Shown here: positions 16,944 to 23,962 of the stretch, piece after piece
Position numbering within the stretch: position 1 is the stretch's first letter
Layout of the letters: each line of letters begins with the position of its first letter
Source of the DNA: Alphaproteobacteria bacterium
GTDB taxonomy: Bacteria > Pseudomonadota > Alphaproteobacteria > Micropepsales > Micropepsaceae
Length of the DNA stretch: 61,025 nucleotides
Direction of reading: 5' to 3'
Assembly (NCBI GenBank): GCA_028871345.1
Contig: JAGWNK010000021.1
Coordinates: 1-61,025 of the forward strand
The notes under the pieces: model-generated
What the model was told of the DNA's origin: nothing
Seen by the model: the letters and a program-made list of their open reading frames with translations, nothing else
Databases searched by the model: none
Made by a program: the position numbers and the translations under genes

Positions 16944-18164
16944 TCAATTCCCATCCAAGCGCTGGAAGATCAGCGTCGCATTGGTGCCGCCGAAGCCGAA
17001 GCTGTTGGACAACACGCGCTCGAGCTTGGCGTTGTCGATGCGGCTGCGGACCACGGGGGTGCCCTCCACTTCGGGATCGAGCTCCTCGACGTTGGCGCTT
17101 TCGGCGATGAAGCCGCCTTGCATCTGCAACAGCGAATAGATCGCCTCGTGCACGCCGGCCGCGCCCAGGGAATGGCCGGTGAGCGACTTGGTGGAGTTGA
17201 AGGGCGGGATCCGGTCGGCGAACACCTCGCGCAGCACTCTGACCTCGGTGACGTCGCCGACCGGCGTCGATGTGCCGTGGGTGTTGATGTAGTCGATCGG
17301 ACCCTTCACGGTGGCAAGAGCCTGTTCCATGCAGCGGCGCGCCCCTTCGCCCGACGGCGCCACCATGTCGTGGCCGTCGGAGGTGGCGCCGTAGCCCACG
17401 AGCTCCGCGTAAATCCGGGCGCCGCGCGCCTTGGCGTGCTCCAGCTCCTCCAGCACGACGACGCCCCCGCCGCCGGCGATGACGAAGCCGTCGCGGTTCT
17501 TGTCGAAGGCGCGCGAGGCCTTCTCGGGCGTGGCGTTGTACTTGGACGACATGGCGCCCATGGCGTCGAACAGGGCGGACAGCGTCCAGTCGAGCTCCTC
17601 GCCGCCGCCGGCGAACATCACGTCCTGATTGTCCCACTGGATTTGCTCGGCGGCGTTGCCGATGCAGTGCGCGCTGGTGGCGCAGGCCGAACTGATCGAG
17701 TAGTTGACGCCCTTGATCTTGAACCAGGTCGAGAGCACCGCCGAACAGGTCGACGACATGCATTTCGGCACCGCGAACGGGCCGATGCGCTTGACGCCGG
17801 CGGAGCGCGCCGTGTCGGCGGCGCCCACCAGGGTGCGCGTCGAGGGCCCGCCCGAGCCCACGATGAGACCGGTGCGCGGGTTGACGACGTCCTTTTCCTC
17901 AAGGCCGGAATCGCGCAGCGCCTGGTCCATGGCGATGAAGGCATAGGCGGCGGTGTCGCCCATGAAGCGCTTGGCGCGGCGGTCGATGGCGGCATCGAGA
18001 TCGATTCGCACCGGACCTTCCACCTGCGAGCGGAAGCCCATGTCGCGGTGGACGGGCGACGCGGCGATGCCCGATCTGGCCTCGCGCAGCGAAGCGGTGA
18101 CTTCCTGGGTGTTGTTGCCGATGGACGACACAACGCCCATGCCCGTGACGACGACGCGCCTCAT
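16944..18164 (-). CDS. fabB: beta-ketoacyl-ACP synthase I FabB
   Basis: 406 aa condensing enzyme. The nucleophile Cys is in [18 protein letters not shown], the two His are in [12 protein letters not shown] and TGHSLGAAG, and the Lys is in [10 protein letters not shown]. The C-terminus has [13 protein letters not shown]. The close pairing with fabA (66-bp gap) and overall sequence favour FabB (KAS I) over FabF; the pair commits carbon to cis-unsaturated fatty acids. GGGG-rich [20 protein letters not shown] is the usual thiolase-fold strand. Confidence 0.95.
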   Translation of the reverse strand: MRRVVVTGMGVVSSIGNNTQEVTASLREARSGIAASPVHRDMGFRSQVEGPVRIDLDAAIDRRAKRFMGDTAAYAFIAMDQALRDSGLEEKDVVNPRTGLIVGSGGPSTRTLVGAADTARSAGVKRIGPFAVPKCMSSTCSAVLSTWFKIKGVNYSISSACATSAHCIGNAAEQIQWDNQDVMFAGGGEELDWTLSALFDAMGAMSSKYNATPEKASRAFDKNRDGFVIAGGGGVVVLEELEHAKARGARIYAELVGYGATSDGHDMVAPSGEGARRCMEQALATVKGPIDYINTHGTSTPVGDVTEVRVLREVFADRIPPFNSTKSLTGHSLGAAGVHEAIYSLLQMQGGFIAESANVEELDPEVEGTPVVRSRIDNAKLERVLSNSFGFGGTNATLIFQRLDGN

Positions 18165-18230
18165 GGATGGATGTCCTTCTTCGATGCGGCCTCGCGGGGC
18201 CGGGCCGCGATGACCTGCCGGCGCGCCGGA

Positions 18231-18770
18231 TCAGGCGGTGGCGGGAGCCGCGTCGTCGCTGAAAAGGCCGACGCGAAGATCCTTCGCCTCGTAGATCACC
18301 TTTCCGTCGACCTTCATGATGCCGTCGGCAATGCCCACCACGAGGCGGCGCATGATCACGCGCTTGAAATCGATGTAGTAGCTGACGAGGCCGTTGGACG
18401 GCAGGACCATGCCGGAGAACTTCACTTCGCCCACGCCGAGCGCCCGACCCTTGCCGAGACCGCCGAGCCAGCCGAGGAAGAAACCCACCAACTGCCACAT
18501 GGCGTCGAGCCCGAGGCAACCGGGCATCACGGGATCACCTTCGAAGTGACATTTGAAAAACCATAAGTCGGGACGCACGTCCATTTCCGCCACGACCTCG
18601 CCCTTGTCATGGCTGCCGCCGCGCTCGCAAATCTTCGTGATGCGGTCGAACATCAGCATGGGGGGCAGAGGAAGGCGTGCGTTGCCATGCCCGAAGAGCT
18701 CACCCTTGGCGCAGGCCAGGAGGCCTGCCATGTCGAAACTTGGCTTGCGGGCGGGGTTTGGCGTGTCCAC
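18231..18770 (-). CDS. fabA: 3-hydroxydecanoyl-ACP dehydratase/isomerase FabA
   Basis: Hotdog-fold enzyme that dehydrates 3-hydroxydecanoyl-ACP and isomerises trans-2 to cis-3 decenoyl-ACP. It has [20 protein letters not shown], the active-site His in [20 protein letters not shown] with the Asp in GLDAMWQL. From the GTG at 18770 it is 179 aa, close to the 172 of E. coli FabA. The frame is open to an ATG at 18846-18848, but that codon lies inside an Irr-box-like palindrome, so the downstream GTG is preferred. The start choice is inference. First gene of the fabA-fabB-fabI run, divergent from irr. Confidence 0.92.
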   Translation of the reverse strand: MDTPNPARKPSFDMAGLLACAKGELFGHGNARLPLPPMLMFDRITKICERGGSHDKGEVVAEMDVRPDLWFFKCHFEGDPVMPGCLGLDAMWQLVGFFLGWLGGLGKGRALGVGEVKFSGMVLPSNGLVSYYIDFKRVIMRRLVVGIADGIMKVDGKVIYEAKDLRVGLFSDDAAPATA

Positions 18771-18837
18771 TTTTCCGTTACCCTTCAATACCTTAGCTTG
18801 GAGTCTTGCGTTTTCGACCCCATGCGACGATTGCTGC

Positions 18838-18854
18838 GTTAGAAACATTCTAAC
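18838..18854. promoter_or_regulatory. Irr-box-like palindrome between fabA and irr
   Basis: GTTAGAAACATTCTAAC is a perfect 7-bp inverted repeat with a 3-bp centre. It shares the TTAGAA-N3-TTCTAA core with the iron control element recognised by Irr in Rhizobiales. Its position between divergent fabA and irr suggests autoregulation of irr and possibly iron control of fabA. Confidence 0.6.
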
Positions 18855-18931
18855 GACTGCTGTACTATCCTATCAAGGATGACGCCCGTCTGTCATAGAC
18901 CCGGTGGTCGGCAAAGGCGAGCGCAAAGGAC

Positions 18932-19366
18932 ATGAGGACCATGCGGAAGAAGGCACGAGAAACCAACGGTCAGTCGGTTGTGATGCGATTGCGCCAAGCA
19001 GGACTGCGTCCCACTCGCCAGCGGAATGAACTCGCAGATCTTCTGTTCCGGGACGGAAATCGGCACCTGACCGCAGAGACGTTGCACGCAGAAGCCGTCA
19101 ATCGCGGCATCCGCGTCTCCCTCGCAACGGTGTACAACACGCTGCACCAGTTCACCCATGCGGGGCTCCTGCGCCAGGTGATGGTCGATGCCACGCGCAG
19201 CTATTTCGACACCAATACCGTCGAGCATCATCATTATTATTATGAAGACGACGGCATGCTGGCCGACATCCCGGGAACCGACATCGATGTCGGTAACGTC
19301 CCCGATGCGCCGGAGGGCACCAAGGTCTCGCGGGTCGATGTGGTCGTCCGGCTCAAGCGCAGCTGA
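18932..19366 (+). CDS. irr: Fur-family iron response regulator Irr
   Basis: 144 aa. The N-terminal winged helix has LRQAGLRPTRQRNELADLLF and VSLATVYNTLHQFTHAGLLR, and the C-terminal dimerisation domain has the His-rich VEHHHYYYEDDG, equivalent to the HxH haem/metal site of Irr. The N-terminal Cys-Pro haem regulatory motif of Bradyrhizobium japonicum Irr is absent (no Cys near the N-terminus), as in many other Irr proteins. Irr links haem/iron status to transcription in Alphaproteobacteria. Candidate operators flank the gene at 18838 and 19372. An ATG at 18941 is an alternative start. Confidence 0.9.
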   Translation: MRTMRKKARETNGQSVVMRLRQAGLRPTRQRNELADLLFRDGNRHLTAETLHAEAVNRGIRVSLATVYNTLHQFTHAGLLRQVMVDATRSYFDTNTVEHHHYYYEDDGMLADIPGTDIDVGNVPDAPEGTKVSRVDVVVRLKRS

Positions 19367-19371
19367 GCTAG

Positions 19372-19388
19372 TTTAGAACAGTTCTAAA
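19372..19388. promoter_or_regulatory. Irr-box (iron control element) candidate upstream of rubrerythrin
   Basis: TTTAGAACAGTTCTAAA, a perfect palindrome with 7-bp arms and CAG centre, matching the rhizobial iron control element pattern as I remember it. A -35-like TTGACT at 19393-19398 lies 4 bp downstream, so the box abuts the probable promoter of the rubrerythrin gene 75 bp away. Confidence 0.75.
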
Positions 19389-19463
19389 TATCTTGACTTG
19401 GTTCCGCACCGGTACCATGTTTGTCGTCCCGCGCCCTGACGCGGCAAGCATTGGAGATGGGCC

Positions 19464-19886
19464 ATGGCCAACCTGAAAGGCAGCAAGACTGCGCAGAATC
19501 TAAAAGACGCGTTTGCCGGCGAGAGCCAGGCCAACCGCCGCTACCTCTATTTCGCGCAGAAGGCCGACGTCGAAGGCTTCAACGACGTCTCGGCCGTATT
19601 CCGTTCGACGGCGGAAGGCGAGACGGGCCACGCGCATGGTCACCTGGAGTTCCTCGAGGCGGTGGGCGACCCGGCGACGGGCGAGCCGATCGGCGACACC
19701 GCGCTGAACCTCAAGGCCGCGATCGCGGGCGAGACCCACGAATACACCGACATGTATCCCGGCATGGCCAAGACGGCGCGCACCGAAGGCTTCGACGAGA
19801 TCGCCGACTGGTTCGAGACCCTGGCCAAGGCGGAGAAGAGCCACGCCGGCCGCTTCCAGAAGGCGCTGGACTCGCTGCGCGAGTAG
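19464..19886 (+). CDS. rubrerythrin (di-iron domain only)
   Basis: 140 aa ferritin-like four-helix protein. The di-iron ligands are in [55 protein letters not shown] and [16 protein letters not shown] (Glu and ExxH motifs). The C-terminal rubredoxin domain of classical rubrerythrin is missing, so electrons must come from another protein, possibly the Fe-S oxidoreductase encoded next. The likely role is peroxide reduction. A GGAGATGGGCC ribosome site precedes the ATG. The Irr box upstream implies iron control. Confidence 0.92.
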   Translation: MANLKGSKTAQNLKDAFAGESQANRRYLYFAQKADVEGFNDVSAVFRSTAEGETGHAHGHLEFLEAVGDPATGEPIGDTALNLKAAIAGETHEYTDMYPGMAKTARTEGFDEIADWFETLAKAEKSHAGRFQKALDSLRE

Positions 19887-19898
19887 GCCTTCAGAAGT

Positions 19899-19950
19899 CA
19901 GAAATCAGAAGTCAGAAGAAAACTTCCGATTTCCGGCCTTCTGATTTCTG
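19899..19950 (+). terminator. 13-bp inverted repeat and AGAAGTC repeats after rubrerythrin gene
   Basis: CAGAAATCAGAAG (19899-19911) and its exact reverse complement CTTCTGATTTCTG (19938-19950) frame a 26-nt loop. The left arm is embedded in tandem AGAAGTC/AGAAATC units from 19892 to 19918. It lies between the rubrerythrin and Fe-S oxidoreductase genes and could attenuate transcription or stabilise the upstream message. Confidence 0.45.
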
Positions 19951-19974
19951 GTTCCTGAATCTGGGTTCTGCAGA

Positions 19975-21324
19975 ATGCGTGAAGGCAGCCTCGCCGCCCC
20001 CATCCGCCATCCCATCGCCTGGCGCGAGGAGGATTTCTACGACGCCAAAAAGCTCGACAAGGAGCTGCGCCGCGTCTTCGAGATCTGCCACGGCTGCCGG
20101 CGCTGCTTCAATCTGTGCGATTCCTTTCCGCGGCTGTTCGACCTGATCGACGAAAGCCCCAAGGAAGTGGACGGCGTGGCGTCGCAGGACTTCGCCAAGG
20201 TCGTGGACGCCTGCACGCTGTGCGACATGTGCTTCATGACCAAGTGCCCCTATGTGCCGCCGCACAGCTTCGATCTCGATTTCCCCCATCTCATGCTGCG
20301 CGCTCGCGCCGTCGAGGCGCACCAGGGCAAGAAGGACTTCACCCAGCGCCAGCTCGCCGAGATGGACCGCAACGGACGGCTGGCGCATTTCGCCTCGCCG
20401 GTCGTCAACTGGGCCTCGGACAAGAACAACGCGCTGACGCGCCCCTTGATGGAGAAGACGGCGCGCATCGACCGCGACGCAACGCTGCCGACATTCGCGC
20501 CCAAGACCTTCGTGGCGATGGAGCGGCGCGCACGGGCGACCGTCAACCGGGCGGCGCCCGCCTTCGGCAAGCGCAAGGCGGCGCTCTATGCCACCTGCTT
20601 CGTCAACCACAACAAGCCTGCCACAGGCATGGCGGCGCGCGCCGTGCTCAACCATCTGGGCGTCGAGACGACGGTCGCCTATCCCGGCTGCTGCGGCATG
20701 CCGTTCCTCGAGCAGGCAGATATCGCCCGCGTCGCCGCCAATGCCGAGAAGGCGGCCAAGGAACTCGTCAAGCGCATCGACGAAGGCTTCGACATCGTGG
20801 CGCTGACCGCCTCGTGCGGCCTGATGCTGAAGTTCGAATGGCCGCTGATCCTGCCCGACAACGACGACGTCAAGCGGCTGTCGAAGGCCACCTTCGACAT
20901 CGACGAATACGTCGTGGACATCGCCAAGAAGGAAGGACTGCCCGATGGCCTCGCGGCGCTGCCCGAAGGCGTCACGGTGCACCTGCCCTGCCACGCCCGC
21001 GCCCAGGCGATGGGCCCCAAGGCGGCGGAGATGCTGAAGCTGATCCCCGACACGCCGGTCGACGTCATCGAGCGCTGCTCGGGCCATGGCGGCACCTTCG
21101 GGGTGATGAAGGAAACGCACAGCGTGGCGGTGAAGGTGGGGCGTCCCGTGTTCCGCGCCGCGCGCGAGAAAGGCCGCGGCCACATCGTCTCGGATTGCCC
21201 GCTGGCGGCCCAGCACATCGTCGAGAACGTCAAGGCGCTGGCGGCGAAGGACGGCGAGGCGCCGCCGCTGCAACCCGAGCATCCGATCGAGGTGTTCGCC
21301 AAGGCGTACGGATTGGTGACTTGA
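19975..21324 (+). CDS. CCG-domain Fe-S oxidoreductase (GlpC/HdrD-like)
   Basis: 449 aa soluble protein. Two 4Fe-4S sites lie near the N-terminus: CHGCRRCFNLCDSFP and CTLCDMCFMTKCPYVPP. Two cysteine-rich CCG domains follow, with YPGCCGMPFLEQADIARVAA and later LPCHARAQ and RCSGHGG. This layout matches GlpC and HdrD-type subunits that pass electrons between a partner and a thiol or quinone. Its constant company with rubrerythrin and DUF3501 suggests it reduces the rubrerythrin, which is inference. It has the same direction as rbr with an 88-bp gap. Confidence 0.88.
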   Translation: MREGSLAAPIRHPIAWREEDFYDAKKLDKELRRVFEICHGCRRCFNLCDSFPRLFDLIDESPKEVDGVASQDFAKVVDACTLCDMCFMTKCPYVPPHSFDLDFPHLMLRARAVEAHQGKKDFTQRQLAEMDRNGRLAHFASPVVNWASDKNNALTRPLMEKTARIDRDATLPTFAPKTFVAMERRARATVNRAAPAFGKRKAALYATCFVNHNKPATGMAARAVLNHLGVETTVAYPGCCGMPFLEQADIARVAANAEKAAKELVKRIDEGFDIVALTASCGLMLKFEWPLILPDNDDVKRLSKATFDIDEYVVDIAKKEGLPDGLAALPEGVTVHLPCHARAQAMGPKAAEMLKLIPDTPVDVIERCSGHGGTFGVMKETHSVAVKVGRPVFRAAREKGRGHIVSDCPLAAQHIVENVKALAAKDGEAPPLQPEHPIEVFAKAYGLVT

Positions 21325-21330
21325 CGTATC

Positions 21331-21443
21331 TCTCCCCGTTTACGGGGGGAGCGGCGCCGCAGGCGCCGAGGGGGAAGATGCAATCGCATGGCCCCCTCCG
21401 CCTCGCTGCGCTCGGCACCTCCCCCGTAAACGGGGGAGGAAAA
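21331..21443. repeat. pair of intergenic palindromic repeats
   Basis: TCTCCCCGTTTACGGGGGGAG (arms 21331-21351) followed by a second unit ending GCTCGGCACCTCCCCCGTAA and the arm GGGGGAGGAAAA. Two inverted copies of the dispersed family lie between the Fe-S oxidoreductase and DUF3501 genes, so the two genes are not tightly coupled. Confidence 0.65.
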
Positions 21444-21459
21444 GAGCCCGCAGATATCA

Positions 21460-22065
21460 ATGGAGAACGACATGCCCGCCGCAGACCGCAAGATCACCCC
21501 CGCCGACATCCTGGCGCCCGACGAATATGCCCGCCGCCGCCAGGCCCTGCGCCAGGACGCCATCGCGCTCAAGAAGGACCGGCGGATGGAGGTCGGCCCC
21601 TTCGCCACCTTCCATTTCGAGAACTACGCCTCGATGTGGCTGCAGGTGATGGAGATGCTGCGCATCGAGAAGGGCGGACCCGAGCAGATCCCGGGCGAGA
21701 TCGATGCCTATAATCCCCTGATCCCGCAGGGCAGCGAACTGATCGCCACCCTGATGCTGGAGATCGACGACGCGCTGGTGCGCGAGAAGACGCTGCGCGC
21801 GCTGGCCGGCATCGAAGAGAGCGTCTTTCTCGATCTCGGCGGCGAGCGCATCAAAGCGACGCCCACCGAATACGAGGACCGCACCACGCCCGACGGCAAG
21901 ACATCGTCGGTGCATTGGGTGCGCCTGCGCTTCACGGCGGGGCAGATCGCACGTTTCAAGGCCGGCAAGGAACAGGCGGTGCTGGGCATCGCCCATCCCA
22001 ACTACGGCCACATGGCCGCGATGCGCGAGGCGGTGCGCCAGGCCCTGGCGCAGGACTTTGCCTAG
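21460..22065 (+). CDS. DUF3501 family protein
   Basis: 201 aa soluble protein. Conserved-looking segments are ITPADILAPDEYARRRQALR, FENYASMWLQVMEMLRIEKG, AYNPLIPQGSELIATLMLEI and the C-terminal HPNYGHMAAMREAVRQALAQ. These match DUF3501, known mainly as a neighbour of rubrerythrin and CCG-type Fe-S oxidoreductases. Function is unknown; a role in the same peroxide or iron-stress response is inferred. ATG at 21475 is an alternative start. Its stop overlaps the end of the convergent PAS gene by four bases (22062-22065). Confidence 0.88.
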   Translation: MENDMPAADRKITPADILAPDEYARRRQALRQDAIALKKDRRMEVGPFATFHFENYASMWLQVMEMLRIEKGGPEQIPGEIDAYNPLIPQGSELIATLMLEIDDALVREKTLRALAGIEESVFLDLGGERIKATPTEYEDRTTPDGKTSSVHWVRLRFTAGQIARFKAGKEQAVLGIAHPNYGHMAAMREAVRQALAQDFA

Positions 22066-22613
22066 CCTCCCAGGATCCGCCAGGCTTCGTCGTCGCGGGC
22101 GACGCCGGCGGTGAACACCGCGGCGCCGAAGACCAATGTCGGCTGGCCGTTTGCGTCGCACAGCGGCGCCATCAGGATTTCCGCCTCGAAATGGTCGAGG
22201 GTTCGAAGCGCCATGCGGCTGACCAGGCGCAGCGGGCGGCATTCGGCCAGCACGGCGTCGAGAAAGATCTTCCAGCGCTCGCACGCTCCTTCGGGAAGCG
22301 TCGCCGCCAGCGCCTTGCCGTGCATCGGACCCAGCACCTGCGTCAGGTGGTGGCCCATGTGGCGCACGCGGTAGGCCGAGGGAAAACCGGCGGTGCGCTC
22401 GATGATGACGGTCCAGCCGGCCAGCGCGTTGAGCGCGCGCAGCGTCACCTTGGAGTGGTGCGGAATGTAGTCGCTGCCGCCGAGCGAGCGCCACCGCGCC
22501 AGTGCTTCTTCCAGCACCGCGGAATCGAAGCGCAGTTTCGCATCGCGCCGCGTCTCCCAGCGGAGAATCCGGTTCCAGTCCTCGTAGGTCAAAGGGTGGA
22601 CGGCACTCGACAT
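22062..22613 (-). CDS. single-domain PAS protein (PAS_5-like), paralogue 1
   Basis: 183 aa, soluble, one PAS-like domain and no output domain. It has the paralogue pattern seen in the two genes upstream: an N-terminal DAKLRFDSAVLEEALARWRS, then KVTLRALNALAGWTVIIERT, YRVRHMGHHLTQVLGPMHGK, and a C-terminal ECRPLRLVSRMALRTLDHFE followed by a short strand. Proteins of this kind are common in Alphaproteobacteria and presumably sense a small ligand or redox change and act through protein contacts. It is last of three tandem genes, 9 bp after its neighbour, so likely one transcript. Confidence 0.75.
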   Translation of the reverse strand: MSSAVHPLTYEDWNRILRWETRRDAKLRFDSAVLEEALARWRSLGGSDYIPHHSKVTLRALNALAGWTVIIERTAGFPSAYRVRHMGHHLTQVLGPMHGKALAATLPEGACERWKIFLDAVLAECRPLRLVSRMALRTLDHFEAEILMAPLCDANGQPTLVFGAAVFTAGVARDDEAWRILGG

Positions 22614-22622
22614 GGAGACGTC

Positions 22623-23144
22623 CTAGATGCGGGCGGCGATGATCCCCTCGCAATCGACGCTTGCGCCGCTGCGGAACGTCGCCACGGTGAACAACAGGTT
22701 GGGCCTTCCGGCGTCGTCGAGCAGCGGCGCCATCAGAATCTCGGAATCGAGGTCGTCGATACGCTGCCGCCCGAAGAAGCGCAGCGGACGGCTTTGGCTC
22801 AGCACCTCGTCGAAGGCGGCGCACCAGCGCAGATTGGCCTGCGGCGGGATCACGTCCTCGAGCATGCGGCCCTGCGCCTCGCCGACGAGTTGGGCGATGC
22901 GCGTGCCCATCAGGCGCACGCGGTAACGCGAAGGTTCGCGCGCCACGCGCTCGAACAGCGTGGTCCGGGCGGTGAGGGACTTGAGCGCGCGCAGCGTCAG
23001 GGCGGCGCGGCGCGGAATCGAACCATGCGGCGCGTGACGGCGCCACAGCGCCAGCGCGCCAACGAGAATCTGGGACTGGAAGCGCAGATCGGGATCGCAG
23101 ACGGGGTCCCAGACCCCAGCCTCGCTCCAATCACGCAGCGACAT
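22623..23144 (-). CDS. single-domain PAS protein (PAS_5-like), paralogue 2
   Basis: 173 aa from the ATG at 23144 (MSLRDWSEAGVWDPVCDPDL). It shares with its neighbours DLRFQSQILVGALALWRRHA, PRRAALTLRALKSLTARTTL, YRVRLMGTRIAQLVGEAQGR and SRPLRFFGRQRIDDLDSEIL. No output domain, signal peptide or membrane segment. It probably arose by tandem duplication with the genes at 22062 and 23360. The upstream part of the open frame is not conserved with the paralogues, which supports the chosen start. Confidence 0.75.
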   Translation of the reverse strand: MSLRDWSEAGVWDPVCDPDLRFQSQILVGALALWRRHAPHGSIPRRAALTLRALKSLTARTTLFERVAREPSRYRVRLMGTRIAQLVGEAQGRMLEDVIPPQANLRWCAAFDEVLSQSRPLRFFGRQRIDDLDSEILMAPLLDDAGRPNLLFTVATFRSGASVDCEGIIAARI

Positions 23145-23359
23145 GGGAAAAATCCTTCGCCCGAACGGCGCCAGCGTAGAACGCACAGCCCAACGCCACG
23201 TAAACAAACGTGGTCACCGGCTGGACGATCTTTCGCGATTGCGCCGCGGTCGCAAGTAAAGCATACATTTGGCAATATCCCTGATTTCTGCGCGATTCCG
23301 CAGCGCCCGCGGGCTCACGACGACGCGCCCGCCCGGCGGACAAGGTAAAAATCCCGCAT

Positions 23360-23929
23360 TCAGCCGGCGGCGCCTGGCGTGCCCATCAACGCGCGCGCCT
23401 GAGCCTCGACGGCGGGTCCAAAGAACATGCCGATGAGAACCATCGTCGCCGGCCCGCCTTCCGCCGACAGCGGCAGATGCAGCGCTTCGGCGCGCAGATG
23501 TTCGAGGCCGCGATAGGCGGTGGCGGCGACGAAGCGCAGCGGACACTGTTCTTCCAACGTCACATCGAGCACCGCGTGCCAGCGCTCGGCGGTTTCGGGT
23601 TTGACGACATCTTCCAGGATGCGTCCATTTGGCAAACCCAGGACCAGCGTCACGCGCGTGCCCACGAGCCGCAAGTGGTAGCCCGGCGGCACCATGCTCA
23701 CCCGCTCGATGAGCGCGATGGAAGCGAGCCATGGCTTGAGAAGGCGCGCCGTGAACTGGCTGCGCCGAGGCACCGGATGCGCACGGGCCTGTTCGCGCCA
23801 CACCGCCAGGAGGCCCTTCAGTCCTTCGTCTTTCAGGCGCAGGTCCGGATCGCAACGCGCCGACCAGCGGTGGTGTTTCGCCCACGCATTGAAGGCCGTG
23901 ACCCGGGCCGAGGCAGACATTGCTGGCAT
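23360..23929 (-). CDS. single-domain PAS protein (PAS_5-like), paralogue 3
   Basis: 189 aa. It has the family pattern: CDPDLRLKDEGLKGLLAVWR, VPRRSQFTARLLKPWLASIA, YHLRLVGTRVTLVLGLPNGR and EQCPLRFVAATAYRGLEHLR. It is separated from paralogue 2 by 215 bp, which hold no gene and may carry the promoter for the downstream pair. Starts at 23929 or 23920 (both ATG) are possible. Ligand and partner unknown. A fourth relative lies at 37844-38323. Confidence 0.72.
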   Translation of the reverse strand: MPAMSASARVTAFNAWAKHHRWSARCDPDLRLKDEGLKGLLAVWREQARAHPVPRRSQFTARLLKPWLASIALIERVSMVPPGYHLRLVGTRVTLVLGLPNGRILEDVVKPETAERWHAVLDVTLEEQCPLRFVAATAYRGLEHLRAEALHLPLSAEGGPATMVLIGMFFGPAVEAQARALMGTPGAAG

Positions 23930-23962
23930 GCCCCCAAGGCGGCAGTTCGTCGCCCGCCGAGG

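Noticed and set aside
19892..19918. CRISPR-like repeat array
   Set aside because: The units are 7-14 bp, contiguous and without spacers; it is a simple repeat with a hairpin.
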